Positions 1 through 11,845 of a DNA stretch of 64,000 bases are shown here, piece after piece. A program made the translations under genes and the position numbers. Positions within the stretch are counted from its first letter, which is position 1. The number at the start of each line of letters is the position of its first letter. Under the pieces are notes generated by a model that was not told the origin of the DNA, did not search any database, and saw only the letters and a program-made list of their open reading frames with translations. The stretch covers positions 101,592,702 through 101,656,701 of the forward strand of contig NC_134701.1 of assembly GCF_043290135.1 (NCBI RefSeq), in the 5' to 3' direction. The stretch is from Rhipicephalus microplus. Its lineage: Eukaryota > Arthropoda > Arachnida > Ixodida > Ixodidae.

Positions 1-1658
1 AGAGAATGAGGGGACCACACCTACAGCGTCATAATCGGTGCATCTCGTGCAGTACATGTGAGCATGAGTAGAGATTATCTTTCTGTGCACGTCTGCCCTG
101 CTCAAAGAATTCGGTAGCGAAGCATTCGTATTGTTGCACAATGACTTTAAAAAAAACACTGAAACTGGTTGCTGCGGACTCCTGTTCTTGATCTAGACGA
201 GCTACAGCGATGTGTAGTTATTGGTAGTGAATTTTCGAGTACAACAAAATGTAGCGTGGACACTTGCAGATGATGTTCTGCAATATCGTCCAGATCTACT
301 TACAGAAGTCATTACACAAAACGTTGAATATACGCTTCAGCCGTGCTTATAATGAACATGTTTTAACAAGGCTGTTTTCGTAGTTGGTGTTCGCCCATTG
401 AGACATTTCAGCCTCAAGAAAGCAAATACATAGGGCAAATACACACAGCGGTTTTTGCTGAATGTTTTTAGCTTTGTTTACGTGTTTTTTTGCAGCTAAA
501 AAGACGACATGGAAACATCGCATCCACAGTCGCAATATTTTACACGTGTTGTCTCGCGATTAGCGTAAAATTTCTATACGTTACTTCCTTATGATCTCGA
601 AACTCAGTATTAGAGTGCGAATGACAGACTGCTATTGAGCAAGACTACTTGGAATCAAAGATTTGACTATCAGTTTTTCAATGTTCATAAGCCTTACATG
701 TCCATACCTGAAGCATCGTCATTATAAAGTGTGTCTTGCGATGCACACCGTAGTTTTTTCATTCAAGTAACATATCTGTTATAGTGTGAACTCCGATAGC
801 AATTCACAATATATAGCCACAGTATCGCTGTAAAGTTGTCATTCAATTCTCACAAATTTCTTACGAAAGTTCATGAAGAGTATTATGATTCCTGCTGGTG
901 TGATGACTGAGCATAAGTCAAAAGGGCTGCTCTGAAAAGTGTGAATGATGATAAATACCTAAACTAATAAAAGAACGGGTGAAAAACATACTAAAACTGG
1001 TTATTTTGACCCAGATGACACTGGATTAATTGACTCTGTCATAAATTTACACCGAGCTAGCTATTTGAGACCGGCGGTAACCCCACAAACTGATACATTT
1101 CCAGTTCAACTTATTCACCCTCTTCAAAACGATTTAAAAATATTTTTGGACAGTTTTACCTTTTCCCAGAATATGAGCCTCGATACCGAACATAGGCATG
1201 TAATCAATTTTGAAATGATATATACACTTAAAAAACAGGATTTACATAGAATGTTGAAAATGCGTTGAACAAGACTTTGAAAAGGACATACATGTTGGAT
1301 CCACATAAATATACATCAGCACAAAAAAACGTGTGCAATGCATTTCTTATTAAAATGAAGTAGGTATATCCTAAAAAGCATCTAAGTACACAAAAGATGA
1401 CGCTTCTTTGCACTCATTATGAGGAAAATTTTTATTCTCTTCGGCAGACACAATCGAACGTCTGGCCATTCATAATTTTCATAACCTAATATATTAGCTT
1501 TTAAAATGCGAGAATACTTAAGAGTACCTGAACCAATGAAGAAGGAACAGCTCTGCGTAGACGTATGAGGTCGAAATAAAGATACTCTCGTCCTTCTACA
1601 TGCACCACGAAACTACAAAAGCCGCAACATAGCACAAGAAATGTGAGACAGTACTTCG
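1..1658. other. AT-rich sequence without recognised gene
   Basis: Only short ORFs (about 60 codons or less) on both strands, with no codon bias, domain, repeat or RNA gene that I recognise. Base composition is AT-rich like the other empty stretches of the window. It may be old intergenic DNA or unrecognisable transposon remains. Confidence 0.6.
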
Positions 1659-2035
1659 TATACAGAGTGCCCCAGCTATCTTTAGCAGGAGTTTAAAATT
1701 ATGCCGAAACACGAAATTACGACGCGATCAAGCGCATGTTGCAGACCGTTGCCGGGAGCTAGTGCTTTTTTGTGTTATCAAACATTGTTTAATTAGATCT
1801 TTCTAATTACTAACTTTTGAAGGAGCGAAGCTGGATAAACAATTTTAAGGAGAAGTTGTAGATGGCTTTAGAAAACGTCTGAAAAGACAGTTTCGAACAT
1901 TGCATCTGTTAATTATTAGTATTTGGTTATCTGTTAATTAAAAGCACATCTAGCTTTTTCCGAGCTAACTACAAGAGCTCGTGAAACACAAAACTCCCCA
2001 GCATTTTCCCGAGGGTGAACATGGTTAAGTGCGAA
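1659..2035 (+). mobile_element. small dispersed element, copy A (GTGCCCCAGCTAT-type terminus)
   Basis: This starts at a terminus reading GTGCCCCAGCTAT and shares blocks with the reverse complement of 4293-4695. Shared points are the terminal word, the CGCAATTACGGCG-like block about 70 bp in, the TAACTATTGAAGAAGCGAAG-like block, and AAGTTGTAGAT near the middle. No ORF is present, so if mobile it is non-autonomous. Termini of the form CAGGGTGTCCCAGCTAT are abundant in arthropod genomes, but I cannot assign a superfamily. The far boundary is approximate. Confidence 0.55.
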
Positions 2036-2100
2036 TACACGGGGTGATGCTATGAGGGGTATTTATTAATTCGCACTATTATATTTATTAATCACACTAT

Positions 2101-2639
2101 GGTGCCTTTATGGTGTAATGGTTCCTGGGAATCGCAATTTGATCACACGGGGGAGTTTACGTTTACTCACTGGCGAATGCCAACGGATTTTAACTTTACT
2201 CCCCCTCACGACCCGCTCTCGACGGGAGACTGAGAGAGAAGGCGGGCGCGCGAGAGAGAGTTGTGCGCGCGCAGCTGCAGCGAGCGAGGAGAGCGGAGGA
2301 GCGACCGAAGGGGGAGGGGGTATAAGGCGCGTTACTGACACCGATATCAGAGTCGCGTCCGTGGCTTATTCGGTAGAGCGTCGCGCTGCGGCCCGCCAAG
2401 TCCTCTTTCTTTTAAAGATAGAGAGAAGACTGCGGACGCCGCCGACGGCGGTGGATGGTTTGGGGTCGCTTATAAAGTGTATTCACACTTAAAACTTGTT
2501 CGCCGCAAAGCCACCACCATCGTTGCGGCCCTTTCAAGACAGCACAATCGGGCAAATGCTATGGTCGTTCGTACGCGCAACGTTAGAGAGCAATAAAATC
2601 ATCGTGCGCACTAGAGCACGAGCGCTCTTGTCACGTGGT
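2101..2639 (+). other. GA/GC-rich island with TATA-like boxes; possible LTR or promoter
   Basis: A sharp composition change: GAGAGA and GCGCGC tracts at about 2220-2310, a TATAA box at about 2320, another TATAAAG at about 2470, an imperfect hairpin around AAGTGTATTCACACTT, and an AATAAAA signal at about 2593. A TATA box followed downstream by AATAAA fits a solitary LTR, and the block begins TGTAATGG. I could not find a clean target duplication or a partner LTR. A host promoter or 5' UTR exon remains possible. The short ORFs here are not convincing. Confidence 0.35.
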
Positions 2640-2692
2640 ATTTTTTAAAAATTCGAAGCATTTCTTAGCGAACTTCGGTGACTTTGAGCGCG

Positions 2693-2866
<174 letters not shown>

Positions 2867-3612
2867 CCCGCCTACGACTTTAAGCTCTCCTGGCCGTTCT
2901 GATGATGGTATCAATACCAAGCTTGGTGTGGCATACCATGACTGTATAAAGAACATATTTGACTAGCCACAACATGAAAATCATAACATGCATGACAAGA
3001 TTGTCAAGATTTACATTTAATTGTCCTGCCACTCTTGCGGTGGTTTAGTGCGCATGGCATGTTGCAAAACTGGTATGGTACGGCATGATTGCAGGCAAAC
3101 ACAAGCGACAGACCCTAACATGAAAACCGTGATATGCGTGTCATGTAACAACATGACTACATGTCACGCTCAGATGTGCTCGCGGCCGTTTGGCTAGTGT
3201 CACTTATGCCAAATTTGGTATTACGGAACTTCAATGGATGACGAAGATATGATACTTGTGCAAACAAGATAATCATTAGATGCGTTTCATGCAACAACAT
3301 GAATACATGCCACGCTCATGATGCCTTGGCGGCCGTTTCGCTCGCTTCAAATGTACCTATTCCGGTATTAGGGGACGCAATTGGACGAAATAGGTAAATG
3401 ACACATCCACTCATAATTATGACGACATATATGTCATGTTACAACATGACTACATGCCACACTGATGATGCGCTCGCGGCCGTTTCACAAGCTTCACATA
3501 TGCCAAATTAGGTATTACGTGACGCCAATAGTTGACGAAGGTATGTGACTGGTGCAAACATGATAATCATGAGATGCGTGTCATGTGAGAACATGACTAC
3601 ATGCCACAGTCA

Positions 3613-4002
3613 AGGCGCCAATAAATTTCGACGTGGCGCGTTGTGCGTGCTCACCGGCGTTCATTTCGTTGGGTCACGCAGGCGTTGCCACGCAGGGCAC
3701 CGGTCCTCCCATATACTCTCAAACGAGCGCCGCGCTGTGATGCTTTGACGCATGCGCGTTTCAGTGGGTGCGGCGTCCCTCCTTTACGAAAAGAGGGAGA
3801 CGCAGTGTTGTCTGGGTAACGCATCGGCGGAAAATACAGCATGTCGCATTTCGCGCTGGTTGCCGTCGGGCCGCGCCAACAGACGCTGGTCGCACCGGTC
3901 GCGCCTGGCGTCAGGCAATAGAGCGCTCGCGTTTTGATAACATAGCGTCGCTGTGCCCACGGTGCGCGCGCGTCAGCGCTGCATTGTAGTATATTGGGCC
4001 CT
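3613..4002. mobile_element. 390-bp MITE-like insertion with imperfect TIRs and TCA target duplication
   Basis: The 147-bp monomer spacing is broken once: GCGGCC words at 3476 and 4016 lie 540 bp apart, an excess of 393 bp. The excess is bounded by AGGCGCCAATA at 3613 and TATTGGGCCCT ending at 4002, which are inverted repeats matching at 9 of 11 positions. TCA at 3610-3612 and at 4003-4005 would be the target duplication, and 390 + 3 equals the excess exactly. The insert is GC-rich, unlike its host monomers, and has only short ORFs. A 3-bp duplication occurs in PIF/Harbinger and CACTA elements, but the superfamily is not established. Confidence 0.72.
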
Positions 4003-4292
4003 TCATGATGTGCTCGCGGCCATTTCGCTAGCTCCGCATATACCAAATTTTATTTACGTGACGTCAATGGATGACGAAATTATATGGGTAGTGCAAACAT
4101 GATATTCCTGACACGCGTGTCACGTAAGTATATGACAACATACCACGCTCATAGCTTGCTCGCGGTCGTTTCGCTAGCTCCACATATACTAAATTTGGTA
4201 CCACGTGACGTGAATAGATGACGCAGGTAAACGACACATTCACACATGATAATCATGACAAGAAGTCATGTACGGCATCATTTACCTCAATC

Positions 4293-4695
4293 TCGTAACG
4301 TCGTGCTGATTTTAAAGTGACATATAAACCCTTCTCATTCGTGCTTCACATATCATCGATTCTCACTGTGCGGGAGAACTGCCCAGTTTTTTTCTCTTTC
4401 ATTTCTACCAAGCAGGAAACCACTACTAATTACCAGATATAAAGTCCCAGCTCTCTAATAAATTATTTTGCAAACCGATCTACAACTTTTTTTGTTGAAA
4501 GTTGTCGTTCATCTTCGCTTCTTCAATAGTTAGTTATTTAAACAAATGTAATTGAATTATATTCTAGAACACAAAAATAGTCTGAATAACTTGAGGCAAC
4601 AGTCAGCAACATGCATTTGGTCACGCCGTAATTGCGTGTATAGGCATATTTTTAAAATTGAGCTTATGATATCTGGGGCACCCTTTATACTGAAC
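4293..4695 (-). mobile_element. small dispersed element, copy B
   Basis: Read on the minus strand it begins near 4692 with GGGTGCCCCAGATAT and shares several ordered blocks with copy A at 1659-2035. Its distal end (4300-4420, starting AAAGTGACATAT) resembles 39050-39130. No ORF. Copies A and B lie in opposite orientation on either side of the composite repeat. Confidence 0.6.
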
Positions 4696-4949
4696 TAGGT
4701 TCGAATATCACGCAAGGCAAATGCTAGGAAAATTTCTATCATGTTGGCCCACATTGTGCTCTTATATTTAGTCTAGAATTATGACAAAATTAGTGCTTTC
4801 GAACCCACTAACCGCCCTCTATCTTGCGGACGCTGAATGTATTTTTGTACTCAGTGTGCCTGCTTTTGTCGTTGATTGCTTAGAGCTCGCGCCGCCACCC
4901 GCAAACGTTCTGGTCTGCTCAGAGGTGCAAAAAGCAATAGCTACCGAAC

Positions 4950-5150
4950 GGGATATAGCCTACCGGTTATGGGGCTCGACTGCTAATTCGAAAACTGCTG
5001 GCTCGAATCTTGGCGGTGGTGGCCGCGTTTTAGTGAAGGTGTAGAAGTAAATGGTAGAAGCCCGTATACTTAGACTCAGGTGCGAGTTGACTAACTCATT
5101 AAAATTTGTCGCAGCTCTCCACTTCTACGTCAGAGATACTCCGCGAATGT
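4950..5150 (+). mobile_element. degenerate tRNA-derived SINE (Ruka-like)
   Basis: A B-box-like GGCTCGAATCTTG lies near 5000. It is followed by a tail, AATGGTAGAAGCCCGTATACTTAG and then CAGGTGCGAGTTGACTAAC, that parallels the AATGTTGTAGGCCCGTGTACTCAG and TTTGGGTGCACG tail of the better copy at 6523. It is strongly diverged and runs into an AAC/AAT tract, which may be its 3' tail. Confidence 0.5.
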
Positions 5151-5153
5151 TAT

Positions 5154-5294
<141 letters not shown>

Positions 5295-5569
5295 GTCATC
5301 TTGAGTTGTACAAAACGACTAACAGGCCTGTCAAAGCCAGACGGTGCCTTGGAGGACATGGCCCGGCACATGGGGAAACGAGAGGTGACAGACATATTGA
5401 AAAGCTTTTCATGTAAACAATCAGAGAAAGAATGCATGTAACTCATTTACGCTACCTTTAAACACAATTACAACCAAGAATCAAATTAGCGGAAGCAATA
5501 CTACCTAAACAGTAGAAATGTAGAGATAAATATTGAAAAATTTTAAACGGATTTTCCTCTTAACGCGAT

Positions 5570-6950
5570 AACTCAGTCCTTAGGCTCTTTCGCAGATTGC
5601 GTTTAATCGTTGCAAAAAAAAAAACACTGTCGGGGATGTCATTTAAAACTGTAGGGACATAGACCTTTGTAGTAGCTTTGCCACATCGTGTTTTGACGAA
5701 TGGTACAAAAAAGCGAAAAGTTTTTTTAAATATACGAGGGACAATGCATTCGTTTTTGAACTGAGAGCCCCAGAAATGCCGTATTACAACATTTGGTTAA
5801 AGGACGCTTTGAAAGACGGCAGGTGAAGTAGAGAAAATAAATTTACATTGTCTGTTGAGGAACGGTTGTACACAATGGATTTCAACATACTTTTTAAAAT
5901 ATTGTCAACGCGACGCTGCCATCGCGAAGAACAAAAAGCAAATAAAGTGATGTCATATCGTAGGATACTATACGCAAGAGAAATTAAGATGGCCACATTA
6001 ATATTGGTGGGTGCAATTGATCTAATATTGAAGAGTAACCACGAGATTTTTCGCAGTCTGTCACAAATGTAAGCCAAATGATCATTCCAGGACAGGTTGC
6101 TATCGAAAAACACACCGAGATATTTTCTAGAAGTAACATAGTCAATGGAAGTACGCTTACAGGAGGTGCAATCACGGGCATGAAGAAGTAGGGTTGCATT
6201 CGTAACTATTGCTTTCAATGAATTCTTAAAGCAGTATAATTTCGTTTTTTTCTGAATAATCACCAGGCAATTATCCGTAAACCATCACGCAGCCTCACAA
6301 ACACCATCTTGTAGTAGAGACAACGCTTTATTGTAACTTACATGTTTCGTTAACAGAACAGTGTCGTCTGCATACTAAAATACAAGACATTTTGGAACAG
6401 CAGCAGTACACTCCTTTATGAATAAATTAAATAAAAGAGAAGACAAAATGGATCCCTGTGGTACACCCGCTTTCAAGGGAAGCCTATTACTGAAAGGTAA
6501 CTGATTGTGTAACCGCATTGCTCGCCGCGGTGGTCTAGTGGCTAAGGTACTCGGCTGCTGACCCGCAGGTCGCGGGTTCAAATCCCGGCTGCGGCGGCTG
6601 CATTTCCGATGGAGGTGGAAATGTTGTAGGCCCGTGTACTCAGATTTGGGTGCACGCTAAAGAACCCCAGGAGGTCGAAATTTCCGGAGCCCTCCACTAC
6701 GGCGTCTCTCATAATCATAAGGTGATTTTGGGACGTTAAACCCCACATATCAATCAATCATTGTGTAACCGCACTACCTGGGAACGACCAGAAAGATAAT
6801 TTTTAAGAAAGTCGTAGAACGGACCCCTAAAGCCAAACAAATATATTTTTTCAATCAATATAGAGTGGTTTACGGTGTCAAATGCTTTAGAGATATCATG
6901 AAATAAAGTACAGGCAAACATGTTATGTTCCAAAGCATCATTCAGTTCAT
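5570..6950 (-). pseudogene. LINE reverse transcriptase pseudogene
   Basis: In the LINE this enzyme would copy the element's RNA at a nicked target. Motif A, with the first catalytic Asp in DISKAFD, lies upstream (minus sense) of the SINE. The GVPQGS block follows downstream at about 6440-6480. The frame then breaks just after CLVF, before the usual YADD motif. A 159-codon frame at 5784-6263 carries the thumb-like YLGVFFD region, and past 5784 the frame shifts again before the C-terminal VLNDIPDSVF block. With a SINE insertion and at least two frameshifts it cannot encode a working protein. It is a typical dead 5'-truncated copy. Confidence 0.85.
6518..6759 (+). mobile_element. Ruka-type tRNA-derived SINE with 14-bp target duplication
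   Basis: The head begins GCCGCGGTGGTCTAGTGG (A box) and carries the B box GGTTCAAATCC. The body has the GGAGGTGGAAATG, TTTGGGTGCACG, GGAGCCCTCCACTACGG and TTTTGGGACGTTAAACC blocks, and it ends in a short CAAT-repeat tail. ATTGTGTAACCGCA occurs at 6504-6517 and again at 6760-6773, a 14-bp direct repeat flanking the insert, as expected for LINE-driven insertion. The target is the minus-strand LINE reverse transcriptase, so the SINE is younger than that LINE copy. The head is not a functional tRNA gene. Confidence 0.93.
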
Positions 6951-6960
6951 CGGAAACTTA

Positions 6961-7716
6961 CATCGTCTAAGTACATCGTCTAAGAAACATAAGCAGAGCT
7001 TCTCTCTCTGCTCTTACCTAATAAAACCAACAGTTTTATTTCTTTTTAGTCGTGTTGTTTCCCAGAGTGAAAATATTAAGCCATTTCGTGCCGAATCGAG
7101 GAATCAGTCAAACTAACTGCGTAGATGACCTGCCAGAGTCCTACTGTGTAATCTTGTTAGTACGCCTTTCGTCCAGTTCCTTAGCATTCTCTGAACTACC
7201 ACAAAAATATTTCCGACAAGTTCTTGTGGCAGGGACATATTTATTGGCATAAATACCTATTGCATTCGCTTGAAAAGACACTGATCACTTCGGAAATGCA
7301 GCAGTCTAGATATGAATGTATGGCTGCTGAGGCAAACATTGTTTTTTCAACGCATTGCCAAAGCACAATCACCCGGCCCGTATGCATAAGGCTGCCATAT
7401 ACTAAATATTGATCTCGCCACATATTTTATTAGAGACCCTGCAACCATGTGTTAATCTACTTATGTGCTGAGTAAAGCACGTAAGAACACGAAGAAAAGC
7501 CCATGTAGTATGCAATGAAGGTTTTCATGTTGTTTCCTATCTCTTGTTTTTATGTGATGCATCAGTTTGTAATCAAAAAGAGGAAACTTTGTTGATGGCC
7601 CTCTCCTGTAACACAAATAAAAAGAGGAACATGTCCTGAGTGCTAAGTAAAAGACTATTAGAGTTAGTAACTGCTTCGGATACTCTCGCATTTTGAAGTG
7701 GCTGCACGAAACGCTT
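6961..7716. other. no recognised gene
   Basis: AT-rich, with short ORFs only. A small direct duplication, ACATCGTCTAAG twice, lies at 6960-6985. I recognise nothing else. Confidence 0.55.
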
Positions 7717-9285
7717 TCCTATTTTTTACCCCCATGACCATTAATTTTAATGGGCATGGTAGCAAAATAGATAATATCAACTCAAAATTGCGATTTTTTT
7801 ACATTCTTGAACCTGTATTTTGAGCCGAAGCTAATGTGCCTGTTTCTCCGTGAAAGAATAAAAACAAGCTTAGCATGAAGGGTACATGTCGCGCTAGTTC
7901 ATTGAGGTAATGCGCTTTTCGTACTTACTCATAGACTTTTGGCGCATTCAACGCAATATTTTGTGCAATTATATATATGCTAGCTTTGTGAATGCTTTGT
8001 GGTTTATTCCCCAGAGAAACTATGGTAGTATGTATGGGCATGGCAGCGAAATAGTTGATACTAACTTAAGATCACATTTTTTTTTTAGATTCTGGTACCT
8101 GTATTTTGAGCCGAAGCTAAAGTGCATGTTTCTCTGTGAAAAAATGAAGACAAGCTTAGCATGAAGGGTGCATATCGCCCTAGTTCATTGAGGTAATGGG
8201 CACTTCGTAATTGTTTATACACTTTCGGTGCACTCAACGCAATATTTTGTGCATTTATATATATGCCGGCTTCGTGAATGCTTTCCGGTTCATTCCCCAG
8301 GGAAACTATGGTAGTATGTATGGGCATGGCAGCGAAATAGTTGATATTAACTTAAGGTCACATTTTTTTTTTAGATTCTGGTACCTGTATTTTGAGCCGA
8401 AGCTAAAGTGCATGTTTCTCTGTGAAAAAATGAAGACAAGCTTAGCATGAAGGGTGCATATCGCCCTAGTTCATTGAGGTAATGGGCACTTCGTAATTGT
8501 TTATACACTTTCGGTGCACTCAACGCAATATTTTGTGCATTTATATATATGCCGGCTTCGTGAATGCTTTCCGGTTCATTCCCCAGGGAAACTATGGTAG
8601 TATGTATGGGCATGGCAGCGAAATAGTTGATATTAACTTAAGGTCACAGTTTATTTAGATTCTGGTACCTGTATTTTGAGCCGAAGCTAATGCGCCTGTT
8701 TCTCTGTAAGAAATAAAAACAAGCTTAGCATGAAGGGTGCATGTCGCGCTAGTTCATTGAGGTAATGGGCACTTCGTATTTGTTTATAGACTTTCGGCGC
8801 ACTCAACGCAATATTTTGTGCATTTCTATATTTTGCCATGTTCCATATCACAAGTTTTGTTATCGCCCCAAGACACTACACAAGTCTCCGCGCAAAACGC
8901 ACGTGCCATTTTCGAGAAACTTCCGGACTTTAGTAGATCATTTCGATAAGATCAAGCCCACTCTGCGAACTGTACATATTATTCTGGAACCTACGCCACC
9001 GCCAGCAATAATGCTAGAGCATTCGATCGCAAGAGTATAAATGCCGACGCACTTCGTCGCTTGTCAGTTGTTGATCAACGGTCGACGCTCCGTTCGCCGC
9101 TGTCTGTGGAAGACTGCTACTGTAATCGAACTTTCCGTTCGCCGGGCACAGGTTCGCCCAAATAAACTGTTAAATCCCAACACAAATTGTCTGTCTTTGG
9201 CCACGTCACGACCCTGTGACAATATGTTGGTTTTGTGAATGTCTGCTTGGCAGTTTATGCCTCAGGGAAACTATGGTAGTATGTA
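7717..9285 (+). repeat. tandem array of ~286-bp monomers
   Basis: The word AGCATGAAGGGT recurs at 7872, 8158, 8444 and 8727, spacings of 286, 286 and 283 bp. A partial unit precedes (7717-7871), and the last unit is broken by an LTR-like insert and resumes at about 9222. The units starting at 8158 and 8444 are almost identical for about 200 bp, whereas the outer units differ at many positions. That suggests a recent unequal exchange or conversion in the middle. The repeated 79-91-codon ORFs on both strands are by-products of the repetition and not credible genes. Confidence 0.9.
8837..9221 (+). mobile_element. probable solo LTR of a Ty3/gypsy retrotransposon
   Basis: The sequence interrupts the fourth 286-bp monomer: monomer text stops near 8838 and resumes at about 9222 with GTTGGTTTTGTGAATG. 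Inside are a TATAAA box at about 9034, the inverted word GGGCACAGGTTCGCCC followed by an AAATAAA signal at about 9160, and an end reading CCTGTGACA. That order (TATA, hairpin, polyadenylation signal) is typical of tick gypsy LTRs. No internal coding sequence is present. The exact termini and target duplication are not resolved by eye. Confidence 0.68.
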
Positions 9286-9289
9286 CCAT

Positions 9290-11222
9290 ATCACCTAGTA
9301 CAACTATTTGTTGTTTGCATCAATAAAGGACAGCTATAGCACATTTCCGTGTTGCTCTTACATACTGTATCCCAAACGTGGTGTAGCGGGAATTTTTCAT
9401 ATTTATTGACCCTATTATGTTGTCCAAGTCATCATATTCACTCGTTTCTTCAAGTTTTCTTGGCGTATTTTCTTTTTTGAGCGTCTGTTTAGCTCAATGC
9501 GTTATCATTACCCTCCAAAAAATAAATTAGTGCAAAATAGGAACGAAACAGCAATCGTGTAGGTTAGCCGGCGGCATCTCCTACCAACTCTTCTAAAAGT
9601 GATGTACAGTGGCTAACATTACTGTATCATTCGTTGTTTGGACTACGCAATATGTCTTCGTAAAATAATAAAAATTACCAATAAAATTTGTTGCTGCCTC
9701 TATTCTAGCTCGTTGCTTTGGACGACACTAAAGGAAGCAACCTGATTTTGTAAATTGCATATTTTTCAATTCATAACTCATGCCACGCTTTTCTCTGCAA
9801 GAAAAAAGACCTCGTTATCTACGAATTCTGCCAGTGAAAACAAAGAAAAAACTATGTGACATGAATGTACTCAACCAAAGCCTGCAAAGACGTCACAGAT
9901 AATGAGGCAAAAAACCGGATGCTACACAGCTTGCCTAAATATTTACGCATAAAATTCGACATCAATATCTTATAAAAGTACCCAAAGTTTGATATGGTAA
10001 TTTTAAGAAAATCGTATTGAGCTAATATACAAGAAATACGAGAATATTTTTGTTTGAGATAATATTGTCATTTGGAAGCTGCCGTGCTGAAAATTTGCTT
10101 GACGTGAAAAAACACAATTTTGACTGCAATTTGGTGTAATATGGCTATAAATAAAATAATGAATTACTTGGAAAAAGTTGTAAGAAATACTTTATATCAG
10201 CTTCGCTATTTGTTTGTCTTTTGTGTACATTTATATGCGATACCTGCTGGTTATTTTTGGTATACATGAATTTTACAGAAATATGATGTGATGAGTAACC
10301 AAGCGCATACCAAAATGAAGCAGTTAAAGAAGACATGCAGATTTGGCTCACATCTAATACCAATTTACACAATCGTGCTTTTAGTAAATGTTAGCTGAGA
10401 CAACAGAGATGATAATGCGTTGTACCTTTTCCAGCAGCCATGTTGCTGATTAATAGGCAATTTCGTATGTGACAGTGGGTCATAAAGTGGTCGTGAACTT
10501 TTTCAGTAAACATAAATGGTCTGATGTTTTTATTTTTCAAATATGCGTGTAGTTCGCATGAACGTGCCACGTAAGTCATAGTTACTAACCTCATGCTGTA
10601 CCAATGTAGCTAAAGTGGCTCGAAGTATTGAAAAGTCAGAAGTGCCTTAACGGGTGTTCACTAGCGATCACTATGTCCTTTTTTCTACCAGCAACAAACT
10701 TCGCCTAATAAAGTCGACCACCCCAAAGAATATGCCGTCGATGTGTGAGAGCAATAAAAACAACAGACATTCGTAATTACGTGCTGCTGCCTCCGAGCAT
10801 ATGAAAATTGTGGATCAGATTGATAGCTCAAACTTTACATAAATTTTGTTTCATAGAGTGTATCCCTATTTCACATTGCCCCATGCCTTATCTGCACTGT
10901 GTCAATTAGTACTAAGGTGTTCGCCATTGCGGACATCATGAATCGGGGTTCATGCTAATCCATATATTCCGAAATTCATCTGCGTTTCATGTTAAGACAT
11001 TGAAGCAGCTATGCTTGGTTCAGAGCATTCCCTCGAACGAACGAACAAACGAACGAGCGTCGAGATGTTCGTTTGCTAAACTTTTCAAATGAATACATAG
11101 GGTCTTCCAAAATAATGGCGCGTTACAGTATTCTTAACATTAGATATTCTTACAGAGCAATGATACGCATTCCACTATTTAAAGATTTCTCTACAATCTT
11201 TGAGGCTTTTTCAAACGGGGAA
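9290..11222. other. AT-rich sequence without recognised gene
   Basis: Only short ORFs without coding character. A short CGAA-rich patch at 11034-11065 is followed by a partly complementary GTTCGTTTGC. No repeat family, RNA gene or domain recognised. Confidence 0.55.
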
Positions 11223-11845
11223 CATAGTAGAGACAGAGGATACAGTTAACGCCGCACATCAATGGTAACTAATAAACCCAGGACAAACTATGGCATGGGA
11301 ACCATCAAGTATGAAGCTATGATTTTATGCAATATGTATCCTACTGTTGCGGAAGTAGCCAGAAATCGTAAAGCGATTCAAGAATTCAAAAATTTAATAA
11401 TGAACTTGTTTCTTGAGTCGGAAGCAGATGTGTTGTACAATTTTTAATGTAACTTTCACTACGCAAACAATAATGATAATCAGCGATTGCATAGTAATGT
11501 TATTAAAAACCATTGGTATTAGTATAAATAATTGGTACCTTATTGATGTTTTCGTTTTTATTGCATTAGTGCTTATGTTCCTACTGTGATTACATCAATA
11601 CTTTATGTTCTATACTGTCGTTACGTCAATACTATATTTGGTGATTATATGCTTACTATAATATGATTATGTGCTTGTTGATTTTGAATTTTCAAAGTTG
11701 AATCCTTGTTTTCAAATCCGTTCCTTTTTTTGCCCCACAATGGTAGGGCCTGGTTAGGAGGTTTGGATGCACGTTTTGCCTTACCCCGCGGGCAAACTTT
11801 GTGTACGTGTTATGAAGAAATAAATAAATAAATAAATACTCAGTT
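11223..11845 (+). mobile_element. LINE 3' end with (AAAT)n tail
   Basis: The frame at 11262-11445 resembles the C-terminus of CR1/Jockey-type LINE ORF2: a PRTNYG motif, then hydrophobic residues and a final FKNLIMNLFLES, ending in a stop. An AT-rich 3' UTR follows, and the element ends with four or five AAAT units at about 11820-11840. Everything upstream of the last ~70 codons is missing, the usual result of incomplete reverse transcription. Confidence 0.65.

Larger units (their letters stand above)
5296..6960 (-). mobile_element. 5'-truncated non-LTR retrotransposon (LINE), split by a SINE
   Basis: Read on the minus strand, the segment contains a reverse transcriptase palm (SKAFDTVNHSIL, then GVPQGSILSSLLFNLFI), the downstream KYLGVFFDSNLSW block and a C-terminal region ending in VLNDIPDSVF and NLRKSL. 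A roughly 250-bp 3' UTR then runs into the (ATT)n tract at 5294, which looks like its 3' tail. The 5' part, including any endonuclease, is missing beyond about 6960. A Ruka-type SINE at 6518-6759 interrupts it between GRSQVV and RLHNQLP. Domain style suggests the CR1/Jockey side of the LINE tree; I cannot assign a clade. Confidence 0.85.

Noticed and set aside
2900..4290. Regularly spaced repeats as a possible CRISPR array
   Set aside because: Monomers are contiguous 147-bp units with no unique spacers, in a eukaryotic context with no cas genes.
6375..6581. 68-codon minus ORF as a separate gene
   Set aside because: Chimera of SINE head sequence and LINE RT created by the insertion.
6518..6600. 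Possible tRNA gene with good A and B boxes
   Set aside because: It is the head of a SINE with target duplications and a SINE body. No acceptor stem closes at the expected place.
8085..8613. Two identical 80-codon minus ORFs as a duplicated gene
   Set aside because: They lie in the 286-bp tandem repeat and the outer units break the frame; no motif or codon signal.
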